Assembly (NCBI GenBank): GCA_002914845.1
Contig: JXTC01000002.1
Span: 1,566,185 to 1,630,184 of the forward strand
Reading direction: 5' to 3'
Source of the DNA: Trema orientale
Taxonomy: Eukaryota; Streptophyta; Magnoliopsida; Rosales; Cannabaceae
DNA: 64,000 bases
Under the pieces are notes generated by a model, which was given only the letters and a program-made list of their open reading frames with translations, ran no database searches and was not told the origin of the DNA. Of this stretch, positions 1 to 12,383 are shown piece by piece (the first letter of the stretch is position 1; every line of letters starts with the position of its first letter). Both the position numbers and the translations under genes were made by a program.

Positions 1-1249
1 AGTTGGATATCCTGACCCAGCCTAATTAAATCACTTATTGGGTCTGCTTAAGAATAATATGGCCCAATACAATTGTCCAAAATATATGTGGCCCACTATA
101 GGAAATACAATTTCCTAACATAAATTACAATTAATATAAAAGCAAAGAGAGGTAGAACCTGATATTTCATATTTGTGATGACTGGTATTTTTGCTAAGCT
201 ATTGAGTGACCCATTTAATGCCTTTCAGCATTAAGCATGATATGATAGTGCCTTTTCTTATATTTAAGTGCTAGATGGTAAGATCATTTGTATTGTAAGC
301 AAAAACAAAAAACAATCCCCAAACCAGAAATTTTACACTCTAAATATTATACAAAATGAAGTTCTTTATTATATTATTTCTTTTGGGTAAAAATAAAGGG
401 AAACGATGAGAATATTTATTGGAAAACTACATCATAACTTACCAATGTAATGCTCGATGTTTACTTGACTTCTTTTCTTTTACTACGAATATGGGGTAAT
501 ATTCGTAAAACATTAAGGTACGCATTTACATGTGATCTACAGTTAGTGAGATACTAACGTAAATTAATTTGACTTAAATTAGAAAAACAACCTCCCGAGC
601 TAAATTTTGACATTTAACCCTCTATTCTTATAATATATTAAGTTGTTTTATAAATGATCAAACGACTATCAAAACTTATACTTTTTTTCTTGAATTTTTT
701 TTAAATTTTTCTCTTGATGATAACACAAATGTTTATGCAGTATATTTTAAATATTTCATACACATGTAATTTCTTCCGATCAATTGTTTCTCGTTTCAGT
801 CATTTTATAAACTATACATAGACCAACCAACTTAAATTCTTTTTTTTTTTTTTGAAGTTTTCGATTTTTATTTTCAACTTATTTAGTTTCAGTTTATTCG
901 CTGGATTATTTGTATTTTTGGTTCATCAATTTTCAATCACCGCTAATTTTCACTCTTCGTTTCATATAGATTTGAAAGACAAAAAAGGAAAAAAAATATG
1001 TATATATATATTTTCAACCAGGCCCAAATATTTAACTAATTGAAAATAATTTAGCATGAAGCGAAAAATGTATGGCATTTATTTGTATGTAAGCATTAGG
1101 TAGTTAGGTTTGTAGTCAAACCTACAAATTTCATCTTGACACGGTTCAAAGTCAATGCTGGGGCCATATATTCTCAACGCTCAACAAAACTCTCCAATTT
1201 TTCCTTGGCCGCCAAGCGCTGCCCAAAGACCAAGGAAAAGAAATCAGAC
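1..1249. other. AT-rich intergenic DNA, no gene seen
   Basis: No coding frame with family resemblance is visible; the open frames here are low-complexity Phe/Ser-rich translations of T-rich DNA. The first 120 bases contain several gcccaa/tggcccac-type motifs and end in 'cctaaca', which resembles the edge of an old LTR, but nothing pairs with it inside the window. Confidence 0.5.
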
Positions 1250-1430
1250 GCGAGAACACGTGTCAGTAGTGTGGGCCAGTTGGACGCGCGCTCCGTTTTA
1301 CACGCTGCAGCAGATGACAACACCACGACTTCCTCCTCCACTTCGCCGCTCTTGTTAGTTGTCGTTCCCATTATTTTAACCGTCCCTCTATTTTCCATTG
1401 CATGAGGACTCTACCCCTCTCCATATATAC
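1250..1430 (+). promoter_or_regulatory. Putative promoter of the METTL18-type gene (G-box/ABRE and TATA)
   Basis: A palindromic CACGTG G-box core (1257-1262), which overlaps the ABRE-like ACGTGTC (1258-1264), lies about 165 bp before a TATA-like 'catatatac' (1422-1430). This block is also more GC-rich than its surroundings. The arrangement is typical of a plant core promoter and would put the start of transcription near 1455, but the first coding exon is 1.7 kb further on, so the link to it depends on a 5' UTR intron. Inference only. Confidence 0.35.
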
Positions 1431-1454
1431 CCTTGTCGTATTCCCTTATTTACA

Positions 1455-3163
1455 AAAACACCACTAACCAACCCCGTTCACGGTGGCCCTATCAGATATT
1501 CACGCAACAAGTGAAGGGCATTATGGGGAATCAACACAGTTACAGTTCAGCTCTGGACCGAAGCTTCTCTGAACCAGTTTGTTTGTTCTACTTGTCCTCG
1601 TGTGTTAAAGTAGTAATAATAATAATAATTTATTTATTTTTATTTATAATTTTGACTATGATGAAAAGAGGCTCCATTTCCCTGGAAATTTCAAGGACGC
1701 GATCTTATTAATGATCTTTTCTCTCTTTTAGGCCCGTGAGATTTAAGAAAGCTCAGCTCTCATTTGAGATTTGGTCTAAAATTCATTGCCATTGACTCTG
1801 TTTACCACGGTATTGTGTTTCTCTCTTCCTTTATCTATGGCGTTTTTTGCTTTCTGGGTTTTGTTCTTTGATGCAATTGGTGAAGTGGGTTCGTTTTGGT
1901 TTCGACAAAGAGTCGAAGTTTTTCAATTTTGATGCGTTTTTCGGATGATTGTGCCTTGTGTTTTTCAATTTTGCTGCATTCGCTTTAGACAAGAACTTTT
2001 TTTTTTTTTTTTTATCGTTTTGGATTTTTGTTCTTGTTCTGGTCAGATGCAAATCAAGACGTGAATTGTTTTGCTTCTTTTTTTTTTTTTTTCCCCAAGT
2101 ATTCTCATTTCTGTATTTTCCTTCTATGAGTTTTGGATTATGGAGAAGATACAAACTGTTGTTACGGATGTTCTATTAAGATGAGGAATTTGGAGTATAT
2201 TATATTCATGTACTTCCTATAAGTTTTTCCATTACGGGTGGCAGAATCTCGTTTTTCTTGAGATTGTGTTAAATGTTGTACTGGAAACTCTGGCGAATTG
2301 TTAGGTCGGTTAGGTCCCATGAGCAATCGAAACCCGTTATGCGTTCCATTTTTTAAGTTCTTTTCTGAAGAAGTTGTTCCTCTACACTGTGTTATGCGTT
2401 CCATTTTTTAAGAAGAAGTTGTTCCTCTACACTGTGATTGGAAGGAGGTTTATCTTAGCTTGTTTGTAGTGTGGACGTGCTCCTTGAGTGCAAGTTTGAA
2501 GGAGTTGCTTACCTCGTCTTCTGAGCTGATTCGCCTGTTTTACATTTGGAATTTCCCATTAAACTCAAACTTGTATCAAACAGGAGTCTTTCAGTTTACC
2601 TTGCACTTTTGTAAGAGGCTTATGGGTTTTGATATTATTTGGTGATTACATATTTACATGCAAGTCATGCTGTTATGCAATCTCTTCTGTTTATATGCAA
2701 ATAGTGCTCCATTACATTCTGTTTTTTTTTTTTTTTTTTTTTAATTATTGGGTAGCATGATATGCATTTTATACAAAAGCTGACCAAATTTAGAATGTGT
2801 TGGAATTGCTATCCATTATGTGATGTTAAAAGCTTGGATCTTCATGGTGTTGGTATGTCCTGACCAGCATCAGTATTTTCCTTCTTTATAATGGTCCTTT
2901 GATTTCTTAAACAATTGTATTTCAAGGATATACAATCTCTTGAACTGATTTTTTTTTTTTTTTCCATTGTGCTATTGTTTCCTCATTATTGCTGTTTTTA
3001 TCGGTTTTGCATTTTTGGGAATGGAATCTTCAAGAAGTGGGTTGGCATTTTGGATTTGTTCTATGATTTCTCTATGGACTCGTTTGATTTTCTTCTTATT
3101 TTTCTTTTTCTTTTTCTTTACAGGTTTTATTTCCTTTTTATTTTGTTTTGGAGATTAGATACA
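1455..3163 (+). other. Probable 5' UTR with intron of the METTL18-type gene
   Basis: No credible coding frame is present between the putative TATA box and the ATG at 3164. A pyrimidine-rich tract followed by 'ttacag' ends at 3123, a good 3' splice site 40 bp before the ATG, so a leader intron ending here is likely. Its 5' splice site was not assigned. The stretch contains long T runs (1999, 2080, 2722, 2950) and one local duplication. Confidence 0.4.
2336..2434 (+). repeat. Imperfect tandem duplication in the leader region
   Basis: The phrase 'gcgttccattttttaag' followed by 'gaagaagttgttcctctaca' occurs twice, at about 2341-2389 and 2396-2434; the second copy lacks about 10 bases ('ttcttttctg'). 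Confidence 0.85.
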
Positions 3164-6100
3164 ATGCGTGCACCGTCATTACTTGCACAATGCTTGCCTG
3201 GCTTTGTTCCCAATGACAAAGGAAGTCACAGCTTGACATCCATTTCGGAGAGAGATTTGCATCTCCCTTCACCAGCTGTTGAGATCATCCCGTCAAAGGT
3301 GATACTTCTGCCCACAAGTTCATCCATTTCTCACTTTAATTTGTGGCCTTGGAGAGAGTTAATATTATCTGAAGAGACTGCTAGATGGAATGTCTGTTGG
3401 GAGAGGAGTTGATTAATTGTATTTTAACTATCATGCTTCCTTTTCATCATGTACAGAAAGTTCATCCTTACAAGTATGCTGGGGAAAATGTAGACTTGCA
3501 CGGACTTAATGTGTTCAAGGTAATTCAAAGCCTTATTGATTTATTTTGCTTGTTGGATTAGACCAGTCAAACATTATAATCCATCAAAGATCAAATTCAG
3601 TAGTTACTAAAAATATATGCCATAATTGGCAGTTTCTACTTATACCACTAGATTGTAATGCTGAAATAAGAATTATGTTTTATGGAAAATCTTGTTAATG
3701 GTAGCTGTTTTTAATTACGTAGGGCATGTTTTGTAATCCATGCTGGAGAGCAAAGGGAATGAGGAAGGGAAAGTATTTCCCTTCATGTGTTTACGTACAA
3801 ATTAGAATGAGGAAAGGGAATTTTAGTCTTTCCCACCCATTGTTTCTTGCTCCCCTCCATTCCCTTTAAGGAGTAGTAAACATGGTCTTAGTGTCAAGGC
3901 CTTTTCTATTTTTAATTTTTAGGCCATCTAATTTGCATTTTTGCATGATAAGTTACTGATGTAGAATTCCTCTGATTCACCATAGTAATACAAAATGCTG
4001 TAACTGGAGAATAGCCCGGATTTCATTAAAAAATCTGATCTCATTCATTTCAGTTTGATTAATGAATTGTTTGCCCCTTGTTACGTAGCTTTTTTGAAGT
4101 TTCTAAGCCTAATCAAAATAGTTATTTCTTTGCAAGCAGCCTTAATTTGGATGTTGTTGCCAAGAAATTTTGTTGTTTTGGAATGGACCATCTTAATCGA
4201 AAGCTCAACAACTTCTTTTCTTCTTATGTTACCTTTTTTTGATTGTCTTGCTGATAAGCTTCTTTGTCGACTTCTAGGGAAGAGTTAGTGTTGCTGATAT
4301 CATTGGGTTCAACAGTTCAGAAATGATATCCTCAAAACTGGATGGTAGGTTTATGGCTTTCTAGTATCAAAGCTTAAATTAGGTGAATGAATTTGACAGT
4401 GCTTAGCTATATGAACAGTAATTTCTACATGTGTGGCCTCTTTTTGAGCCTTTAAGGAGTATCAAAATGATTTAATGCAAAAGACATTATCTGGTTTGCA
4501 GGGTATCTGAAATCCTGGGACAGCTCAATTGATCTTGTAAATGTGCTCAAGCATGAGATTCGTGATGGACAACTGAGTTTTAGAGGGAAAAGAGTACTTG
4601 AGGTAATTTCATATGAAAATGTTTTCATTTCACATTTCTATATATTATTCCATGCCTGCTTCTTTTTTCTTTTTTTTTAATTACATTTCCATACTTCCTC
4701 ACATGTTAGATACTGTATCAAATCCTATGGGAGTAGATTGATGACTTAGTGATATTATATTTAAATCCTTTGTTTAACTTGTCACATGATTTCCAGATAC
4801 AAAAATACCATCCTATTTTTTTAAGTAATTATCTTATAACCAATATATTGGACTGAATGAATATAAACCACCAGAAAGCATATTATTGTCAAATTTAGGT
4901 GCAAACATGCGACCCAATAAAATATTATAGCTTGAGGCTTTAATCTGGAATTTTTTATAGCTTAAATGTGATTGATTGATTCAAATATCTATTAAATTAA
5001 ACAAGGATAGAGTTCTCTTGGAGGAAATTTTCCTTGGCATTTGCTTCACTTGGTTTGGTTCTCTAACTTCCTTCCTGAGCTCAAAGAGAAAATCCTATGT
5101 CAGAAGATGCTGTTTTTCTCTGGAGGAAACCACATCTAAAAGTTTTTGTCAGCACTAGGAGATGTTGCATGTTGTTTTCACTGAGTCACAGACTCCAGAG
5201 TCAAACAATGAAACATATATGCCTGAAGTTACTTAAGTTTTAAGCCATCTGTTCTTTAGCCTTATAACATTGACAAGCTTTGTTCTTTCTTTTTTACCTT
5301 ATACTTTTCATGGATTGTTCCTATTCTTGAATGCACTGCGTTGTAATTCTATCTGTTAAAGATATTAGATTTGATTTAGGAATTTATTTTATCTACTTGA
5401 TGACTTTTACAGCTAGGTTGCAGTTATGGACTGCCAGGGATTTTCGCTTGCCTGAAGGTATGTTTCACAGATATACCTTACCGTTGGTTACCTCACTTTG
5501 TTCATAATTTTGTTCAAGTTTTTAAAATTTAGCCAATTTTGGAGGCTCCTTTGTCATTCCCCTTTTTCTGCAATGGGTCTCTCCTGTATACTCTTTGTAT
5601 TTATTTTAAACTTTTAGAACTTCTATTGAATATAATTCATAAGCTTTGTCACCTTCAAAGTTCTCAAAAGGAAGCAACAGAAGGGGACCAGGTTTCTTTT
5701 TTCCCTGTTTTTGGTATTTTTAGTTATTAGAGTAATAAAAGTGGTCTTTATGTGTATTTCAAGATCTTTTACATAGTTTTGGATTATCTGCTGTTATGTG
5801 ATTATTTTCTGGTTTGGTATCATGTATTGGAGTCTGGTTTGAAACTATAAAGGTGTTGTGCAGATTTCTAGATTCTAGAAAAGGTTTAGGACATTGTAGC
5901 TAGTGGATTTTGCATCTTGTTGGCTCAAATTTGTATTCAATATGACTTTTTGAGTGAAATGTTTGAATGGCATTCTGTTTCTCAAATGCCTATGTAAATT
6001 TTGAACTTTTAAATGGTAACCATATAGTTTTCATACCTGATCCAAGATAAATTTAACAGTTAACACCAATTATTTTGAACAGAAAACATCGAAAGAGAGA

Positions 6101-7699
6101 GTTCTATCACATATTAATGAATAAAGGAGGACACTAAGAATTGGAAAGACCGACAGAATTATACAATTTTTATTCGTATGCTTATTTTATTTATACCATG
6201 TATTTTAATATGGATTTATATTTAGAAAAAGTTTTTCCTTTTTTTTTTTTTTGAGGGAATTTTGAAAAGCTTTTCAAAGAAATATTTTCCAAGGATTAGG
6301 CTGCTTCAAGAAATATCTTTTTAATGTAACTCTGCACTTTTCTTTCCCTTGTTGTACCATTTAATTCACTAGATTTATTTGTAGGTAGAAAATAGTTACA
6401 TCAGCATAAGTATATTCAAATTTGTTAGAATGGCAGTTAAATGTTGTTCTACCATTGCGGTTTGTAGAGAATGACAATTAAATAATGGAGTCTTGGGAGC
6501 GTTGAGAGTAAAACATTTGTATTTTGAAGGCATTTGTTTTCTTTCTGACTGATCATTTTGCAGGGAGCTTCCACGGTTCATTTTCAAGACCTCAATGCAG
6601 AAACTATAAGATGCACTACAATACCAAATGTTCTTGCCAATCTTGAGCAAGCTCGAGACAAGCAAAGCCGACAACCAGAGAGCCCTCTTACTCCGTCAAG
6701 ACAAACTCTTGCCCCTTCGGTGCACTTCTATGCTGGTGACTGGGAAGAACTTCCCACCGTCCTGTCTGTTGTAAAGAGTGACGGGTTTGAAGGGACAACT
6801 GGAATGAGCCTGAGCTTTTCTGAGGAGGATTTTATGGATGGTTGTAGTAGCCAGGATGGCAGCATTATGGGGCAAGAATCATCTTCAAGACGATCGAGGA
6901 AGCTCTCAGGAAGCCGTGCATGGGAGAGGGCTAGCGAGACAGATCAAGGGGAAGGTGGATACGATATTATTTTGATGACTGATATTCCTTACTCATTAAC
7001 CTCGTTGAAGAAGCTTTATGCACTCATAAAAAAGGTAAGCTTCTGTAGACTTATGAACTTTTTCCTTTTTTGTAAAATCACCAATTCACCGTCTACGCTT
7101 CCAATACAAGAATATAGAGTTTGAACAACGTACATATGAAACTTTTTAATTAAGTCACTGAAAGAGGTAACTCTGGAATGATTGCTTTTCTGTACACACA
7201 AGTGAAATATCTGCGTGTTAAAAATTCTGCTTAGATATATCATCGGAAAGGAAAGTTACTTGATATTTAGGAAGATTTGTAGGAATTCTACAAAATTAGC
7301 ATAGTAGTTATAAGCTACACACATTTTACTTTAAAAGGCATAGAGAAAATGAGAGTTACCAGAGCACTTTTCTGTCCATATTCATCTGTCATCTGTATAC
7401 GACGATTTTCACCATTTCCATTGTACAATTCAGTTAAAGAAACATCATTCAGTTTTGCTTTTACTGCTGTTTGAATTATTATTATCCAGTTTGAATGTTC
7501 TAATTGTGGTTTCTTTTCGGTTAAGCAGTGTTTGAGGCCTCCTTATGGAGTTGCATACATGGCGACAAAGAAGAATTACGTTGGGTTCAACAGCGGATCA
7601 AGACACTTGAGAAGTCTGGTAGATGAAGAAGGCATTTTTGGAGCCCATTTAGTGAAGGAGATGACTGATAGAGATGTCTGGAAATTTTTTCTCAAGTAA
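3164..7699 (+). CDS. METTL18: METTL18/Hpm1-type protein-histidine N-methyltransferase
   Basis: Join 3164..3298, 3457..3519, 4278..4344, 4502..4602, 5413..5457, 6564..7034, 7529..7699; 1053 nt, 350 aa, near the 370-aa size of yeast Hpm1 and human METTL18. All junctions are GT-AG and the frame closes. The SAM-binding motif I reads LELGCSYGLPG (about residues 120-130), preceded by the family-typical WDSSIDLVNVL segment; the post-motif region reads YDIILMTDIPYS (about 270-281), and the C-terminus carries KKNYVGFNSGSRHL. Family members methylate a histidine of ribosomal protein uL3 in yeast and human; the plant substrate is inferred. A Ser/Arg/Glu-rich insertion of about 60 residues separates the two core motifs in the large sixth exon. 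The first in-frame ATG after the leader splice site was taken as the start. Class and exon structure are secure; substrate is not. Confidence 0.9.
3721..3890. mobile_element. Small MITE-like insertion in intron 2 of the METTL18-type gene
   Basis: The segment starts 'agggcatgttttgtaatcc' and ends with the imperfect inverse of it ('ggagtagtaaacatggtct'). It is richer in G than the flanking intron and shaped like a short nonautonomous TIR element. The terminal match is imperfect and no clear target duplication was found. Confidence 0.4.
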
Positions 7700-8889
7700 G
7701 AAACACAAACCCAGCACAGAAAAGTCCTTATAAAGTTGCCCAAATATGCTTCTCAGTTTTCAGGAGAATGGTCTTCAACATTATTTCTGATTGTATAATA
7801 TATAGACCACAAACCCTTCTTTCTTTTAGTATTATTTTTTCCTTTGTTTTAGCAATAAGGGAGCTATGATCGTAAAGATTTAGTGGCATATAATTTTGTT
7901 GTTATACCTGAATGTATTCTTTTCTCTCTTTTTTTTCATTTGTTATACATTTAATTCCTTGATAAATACTGTAAATCCATATATTGTAATTGAAAAATTG
8001 AAATTAACACAGCATTTTTTTTTTTTTTTTTAGTATTTGAATGTTGTCCAATACATAGTAAAGAAAAGAAAACAAGTAGCAAAATAAAGGGGTGACAGAA
8101 AAGAAAACAAGTAGCAAAATAAAGGGGTGTTCTTAATCGACAACATAGCTAATCTATTTAATCTTTTTTGCTGTATAATTGATCTTAAATAAGACTTTAT
8201 CATCTTTAATTTGGAAAACTGATACTAGAATTTGTAAGCAAAATTTTATAAGCATTACATGCATTTGGAAATGAATCAACTTTCTTTATTTCTTTCCTTT
8301 TTTTTCTTTTTTAATATTTCAACTGGGATATTGTTTTCCTTTTGAAAATTTCTCTGAAAAATCTTGAGTTTTTATACGAAATGACTATTTTCTTCACCTC
8401 ACTCTAAGAAATGGCCATTTTTTTGTCTATTTAATAAATATCCCTTTATCATTTTTTGCTAAATGACTTTGTTGAGTAGATCAATTTTATTAGTTTATCA
8501 CTATGTATTAGTATATCGTTTTTATATTGTAGTGCATTAATTTTATTTAAGTGTACCAATTTTTATGTATCAGTTCATCAACTTGATATTAAGTATATCA
8601 ATATGTATTTCCTTTTTTTTTTTTTTTTGGATAAACTCAGCCTTTCCATAATTTTTTTTTTCTATAAACTCGACCATTTTGTAATAATATTTGAAAAACG
8701 GTTATTTTTAAAATGAGATATATAATATATATATATATATATACACCTAAGATAAACCCAAAGTTCAATCATTTTGCGATAGGATCTAAAGTATAACTAA
8801 ATGGTTTTATAAAAAATATATATATATATACAGCTAAATGGTAAAAAAATATATAGCTAAATGGTGCGAATGTTCATAAATATTTAATA
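7700..8889. other. Intergenic AT-rich DNA after the METTL18-type gene
   Basis: Presumed 3' UTR of the preceding gene, then poly-T and TA-rich DNA without a gene. A TA microsatellite lies at about 8727-8743. A segment with 'aaagtataactaaatgg' and 'atggtgcgaatgttcataaatattta' (8767-8889) recurs, diverged, just after the MITE that follows (9400-9475), so the MITE sits between two copies of a local repeat. Confidence 0.5.
8062..8129 (+). repeat. Perfect 33-bp tandem duplication, period 35
   Basis: 'agaaaagaaaacaagtagc' followed by 'aaaataaaggggtg' occurs at 8062-8094 and again at 8097-8129. The copies are identical, so the duplication is recent. Confidence 0.9.
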
Positions 8890-9397
8890 TAGGGTCGGTC
8901 AGTTTCAAACTGAACTTCTCAGTTTTAACATATTAAAAATCAAAATCGACCGCTGAAAAAAAAAATCGACCAAAACCGAGTCAATTTTTTTAGAAACCAA
9001 AAACAATATTTTTAAAAACAAATGAGGTTATTGAGATTCTAATCCTGGAGGCCTAGACTTGTTAGATTCGAATCTCACTAACGTCAATTTTTTCAGAAAC
9101 CAAAAATAATATTTTTAAAAATAAGTGAGGTGAGGGTATTGAGACCCCAACCCTGGACCAAGGAAATAACCGTTGTGATGTTACTCTTGAATGTTTAAAA
9201 AATCTTAATGCAATATATATTATCGGTCGGTTTCGGTTTAATCGAAACTTATATTTTTAAAACTGAAACCGACCGCAATTAGAAGAAAAACTAAAACTGA
9301 CCAAAACATTCAGTGTTGATGTGGTATCTAGAATTCGGTTTTTTTAAGATCGGTTTTTTGATCGGATTCAGTAAATCGATTTTTTCTTACACCCCTA
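8890..9397. mobile_element. hAT-type MITE, degraded ends
   Basis: The right end reads 'cttacacccccta'-like (…cttacacccctaa), the usual terminus of plant hAT MITEs (TAGGGGTGTAAG inverted); the left end 'tagggtcggtcag' is a poor match. Possible 8-bp target copies are atttaata (8882-8889) and atttatat (9398-9405). The interior alternates 'aaatcgaccaaaaccga' motifs and contains an imperfect internal duplication (about 8985-9050 and 9085-9165). Confidence 0.5.
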
Positions 9398-9577
9398 ATT
9401 TATATTCCATTTTTTTGCAATGAGACCCAAAGTATAGATAAATGGCGCAAATGTTCACAACTATTTCATATTATATTTTTTTTGTTTAACATAAGGCCAT
9501 ATTTACTAATGTGCAAAAAAGAAATAGAAGAGAAAAGGCATAGAGTACGTGTAAAGGAAATAATACCCAAAGTATAG

Positions 9578-9970
9578 CTTTTGGCATGTTTAGTTTGATA
9601 GAATCACTTTTGGAATGGAATTATCATTCTCATTCTATTGTTTGTTTTAACATTTAAATAAAGGAATAAGATTTTTCATGGGTGATGGTTCCATCATTTG
9701 ATGGAATAACAATTCCACCAAAGAAAATGTGTAATCATGATTCCACTATTTTGTCTTTATTTTTAGAACATTACTTTCTTTTCTGCTCTATTAGGCATTT
9801 AAAGATAATGATATTTTGATTAATATAACACTTATTACTACGTTCTATTCTACTAATCAACTAAACAATAAAATATTATTTTTATTCTTAATTTAATTCT
9901 ATTGCGTTACAATTTCTATTATCATTCAATCCATTCCTATTTTATTTCACCTACCAAACATGACCAAAAG
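9578..9970. mobile_element. MITE with related terminal inverted repeats
   Basis: The left end 'cttttggcatgtttagtttg' is matched by the inverse of the right end ('cttttggtcatgtttggtag'). The interior is made of tracts such as 'aatggaattatcattctcattc', also partly inverted at the right ('aatggattgaatgataat'). No transposase is encoded. The superfamily is uncertain. Confidence 0.6.
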
Positions 9971-10180
9971 AAAAATGGAATATGGTGCAACGGAGGGGGA
10001 TACTGTCGTGTCACGACTTTCGAGTCTTGTCATGTCACGAATTGTCAAGCCTAAGATTTCTCATTCTCGTTCCATTTCTCTCCGTTGCGTAGAAGAGTAT
10101 TAGTATTAGTAAACAGGCCCTAAAAAGGTGTCGCTGATTTCTTTTTCATAGGAGGCGCGTGTCGAAAACCTTTTTCATGA

Positions 10181-10213
10181 GAAGAAGAAGAAGAAGAAGA
10201 AGAAGAAGAAGAG
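10181..10213 (+). repeat. (GAA)n microsatellite
   Basis: Eleven consecutive gaa units about 135 bp before the start codon of the next gene, probably in its promoter or 5' UTR, followed by a short (ga)n tract. Confidence 0.95.
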
Positions 10214-10347
10214 AGAGAAGAAATTGCTCTTCTAAGTTCTAAAGGCCAAAAAAATTCATTTTTAAGCTTAATCGAGATTGGAGAATATTCCAAGTGGGGT
10301 CCATCTTCTTTCATTTCATTTCATTTCATTTACATCTTTGGGCAGCC

Positions 10348-12383
10348 ATGAACGGAGCTGCCTGTCGAAGACTCTCAGTTTCAATTCGGAGGCAATTCCA
10401 ATTCCAATTCCGCAATATCTCTCATAATCTTCGTCTCCGCCAACCCCGTGATGGGCCCGGGCCCACTGATACTCTGAAGCAGAAGGTTGCGGAGCTGGAG
10501 AAGAAGAGGCGGAGGAATAAGAAGAACGATGGGTTTGTGGTACTTGTTCCCGAGGGCCAGAAGTACCTCGACACCCCGACTTTGCCCATGACCCTCATTT
10601 TCATCGCCATTGGCATTGCCGCCAAGCTCCTTTATAATGTACCCATTTCACTATAATTCAGTTCTTTTTTTTTTTTTCCTTTTTTTATTCGCTGTCTTTT
10701 AACGCTTTGTTGTGCTTTGCCTACCTCCTGCTTGATAAATTGCCTGAATGAAGTTTTTTTCACTTTGTTTGTAGTTCTGTAATGACTTCCCTGTGTTTGA
10801 TGAATTGACTGAATGAAGTTGTTACTCGTTGATGGCCCCTGTTTGTGTTAAGAATTGAATATTTTAGTATGTAGTAATCAATGAGTGGAATGCTTGTAGA
10901 AGGGTGTTTGATTATCACATGAGTAACCGTCTGAAATGGGATTCATTTCAATCATGGGGTACTCACTGTTGTTACAGATTTTCCCGGCCAGTGAGATTTA
11001 TATCATTGATTTTAAGGTTTCATGTGTTGAACTTGCATTCTTTTGATAATTTATCAATTGTGATTTTGATTTTGTTTGTTTACCCACTTTTTCGATAAAA
11101 AGATTGAGGAACAGGTTTCCATGATGAGTGGAATGTAGTGCTTTTGGTATGAAGGTTAAGTTGTATGACTACCAGGGAATAATGAGTGATGAACATAAAA
11201 TATGGTTTCTTCATGTTGGTATTATCGTGACTAAGGTGCTTGGTTTATGAATGATTTATGTGTTAGGTTTATGAATGATTTATGTGCTTGTTTTATGTTT
11301 GCAGTACGAATATGATGATACAAGAGTACAAGAGAGAATTGAGCGGCAGATAGCAGAAGCTCCTGAGGGTCAAGGCACTGTTAGGATGCTCACTCGTGAG
11401 GAGTGGGAACAAATTCAGGAAGTGAGGCCAAGGACTCCATTTGAATCCAGACTTGCCCGTCCAAATGCACGAATAAGAACTGGAGAACCATTACGCATGG
11501 TAAGTGCCAAAATTGTACTTTCAATGCTTTGCTTTTTAAGATTTACTATGTGTTTTTTGGCTAACATGAACTCAATGTCTCTGTCTTGGTTTAAATAACA
11601 CAGCTAGCATGAATTCTGGAAATAAATTTGTTATTTTAAAGCAAAACACTTCTTGAAAATTAATTGCGCTACAAATAGAACTGCATTCCCCAACCCCCTC
11701 CCAAAAAAAATAAAAATTCTATGGATGCAGCACGTCCAAAAGTTTCTGGTGGGAGATTGCATTTATTTGCTGCCTCTCACTTATTACTGCCATGTCTTTC
11801 TCTTTTCAGTTGTTTTCGGATCTGATTTCAAAATTGTTGGTTAGTCTGCTGATTTTGTCTATGACTAAGCCTGTGAGGTTTTATAATACGAACAAATCAA
11901 TTTGAATGTTAGGATTAGCGCTTATGTTCCTATTAATTGTGACTAAAATTCTTGTTTTTTGTTTATATTCAAATGAAGAGATCCCTCTATGCCTATATAT
12001 TATTTTTTAAGCTAGTCATTGGTAACCTTTTAAGTCCATCGTATATATACCCACATTTCTCTATATGGGCTAGTGGGCAAACATCAAGTGATATTTCATC
12101 CAGTTTGTTGAAGATTTGAAATGGAACACTATTTCTTTGGTAGGCAGTTATGCTCTTTTTTCTCTAGTCCATGCTTATTGAAAACTTTTTTGTTGTTGAG
12201 CCTTTTTTCCTTATAAATAATTATTAAAAAGAATGGTGTGCCTCAGCAATGATATGCTGATGGGTATGCTTTCCTTACCATGCATTTGCATGTTCTATAC
12301 AGGAGGATGTGAAGGATTGGACAATTGATGTGCTTACAGATGCAGTTACACGGGTTGAAGATAGTGTGAGAAACAAATCGTAG
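10348..12383 (+). CDS. Small, probably mitochondrial single-span membrane protein, function unknown
   Basis: Join 10348..10638, 11305..11499, 12303..12383; 567 nt, 188 aa; GT-AG junctions, all phase 0. I do not recognise the family. Residues 1-40 are rich in Arg, Ser, Gln and Asn without acidic residues and look like a mitochondrial presequence. A basic coiled-coil-like stretch (LKQKVAELEKKRRRNKK, about 47-63) follows. Then come FVVLVPEGQKYLDTPTLPM and one hydrophobic segment of about 17 residues (TLIFIAIGIAAKLL, about 82-95), and a charged C-terminal half with EEWEQIQEVRPRTPFES and a conserved-looking RTGEPLRMEDVKDW. The layout (presequence, one membrane anchor, charged tail) resembles small organellar assembly factors, but that is inference. 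The GAA microsatellite lies in its upstream region. Confidence 0.8.

Noticed and set aside
1136..1405. Overlapping frames on both strands at 1136-1405
   Set aside because: The region is a GC-richer promoter-like block; no homology and both strands open by composition.
9040..9080. tRNA-like 'gattcgaatctcacta' segment
   Set aside because: Only a T-arm-like phrase; no acceptor stem, D-arm or anticodon arm could be folded around it, and it lies inside a MITE with an internal duplication.
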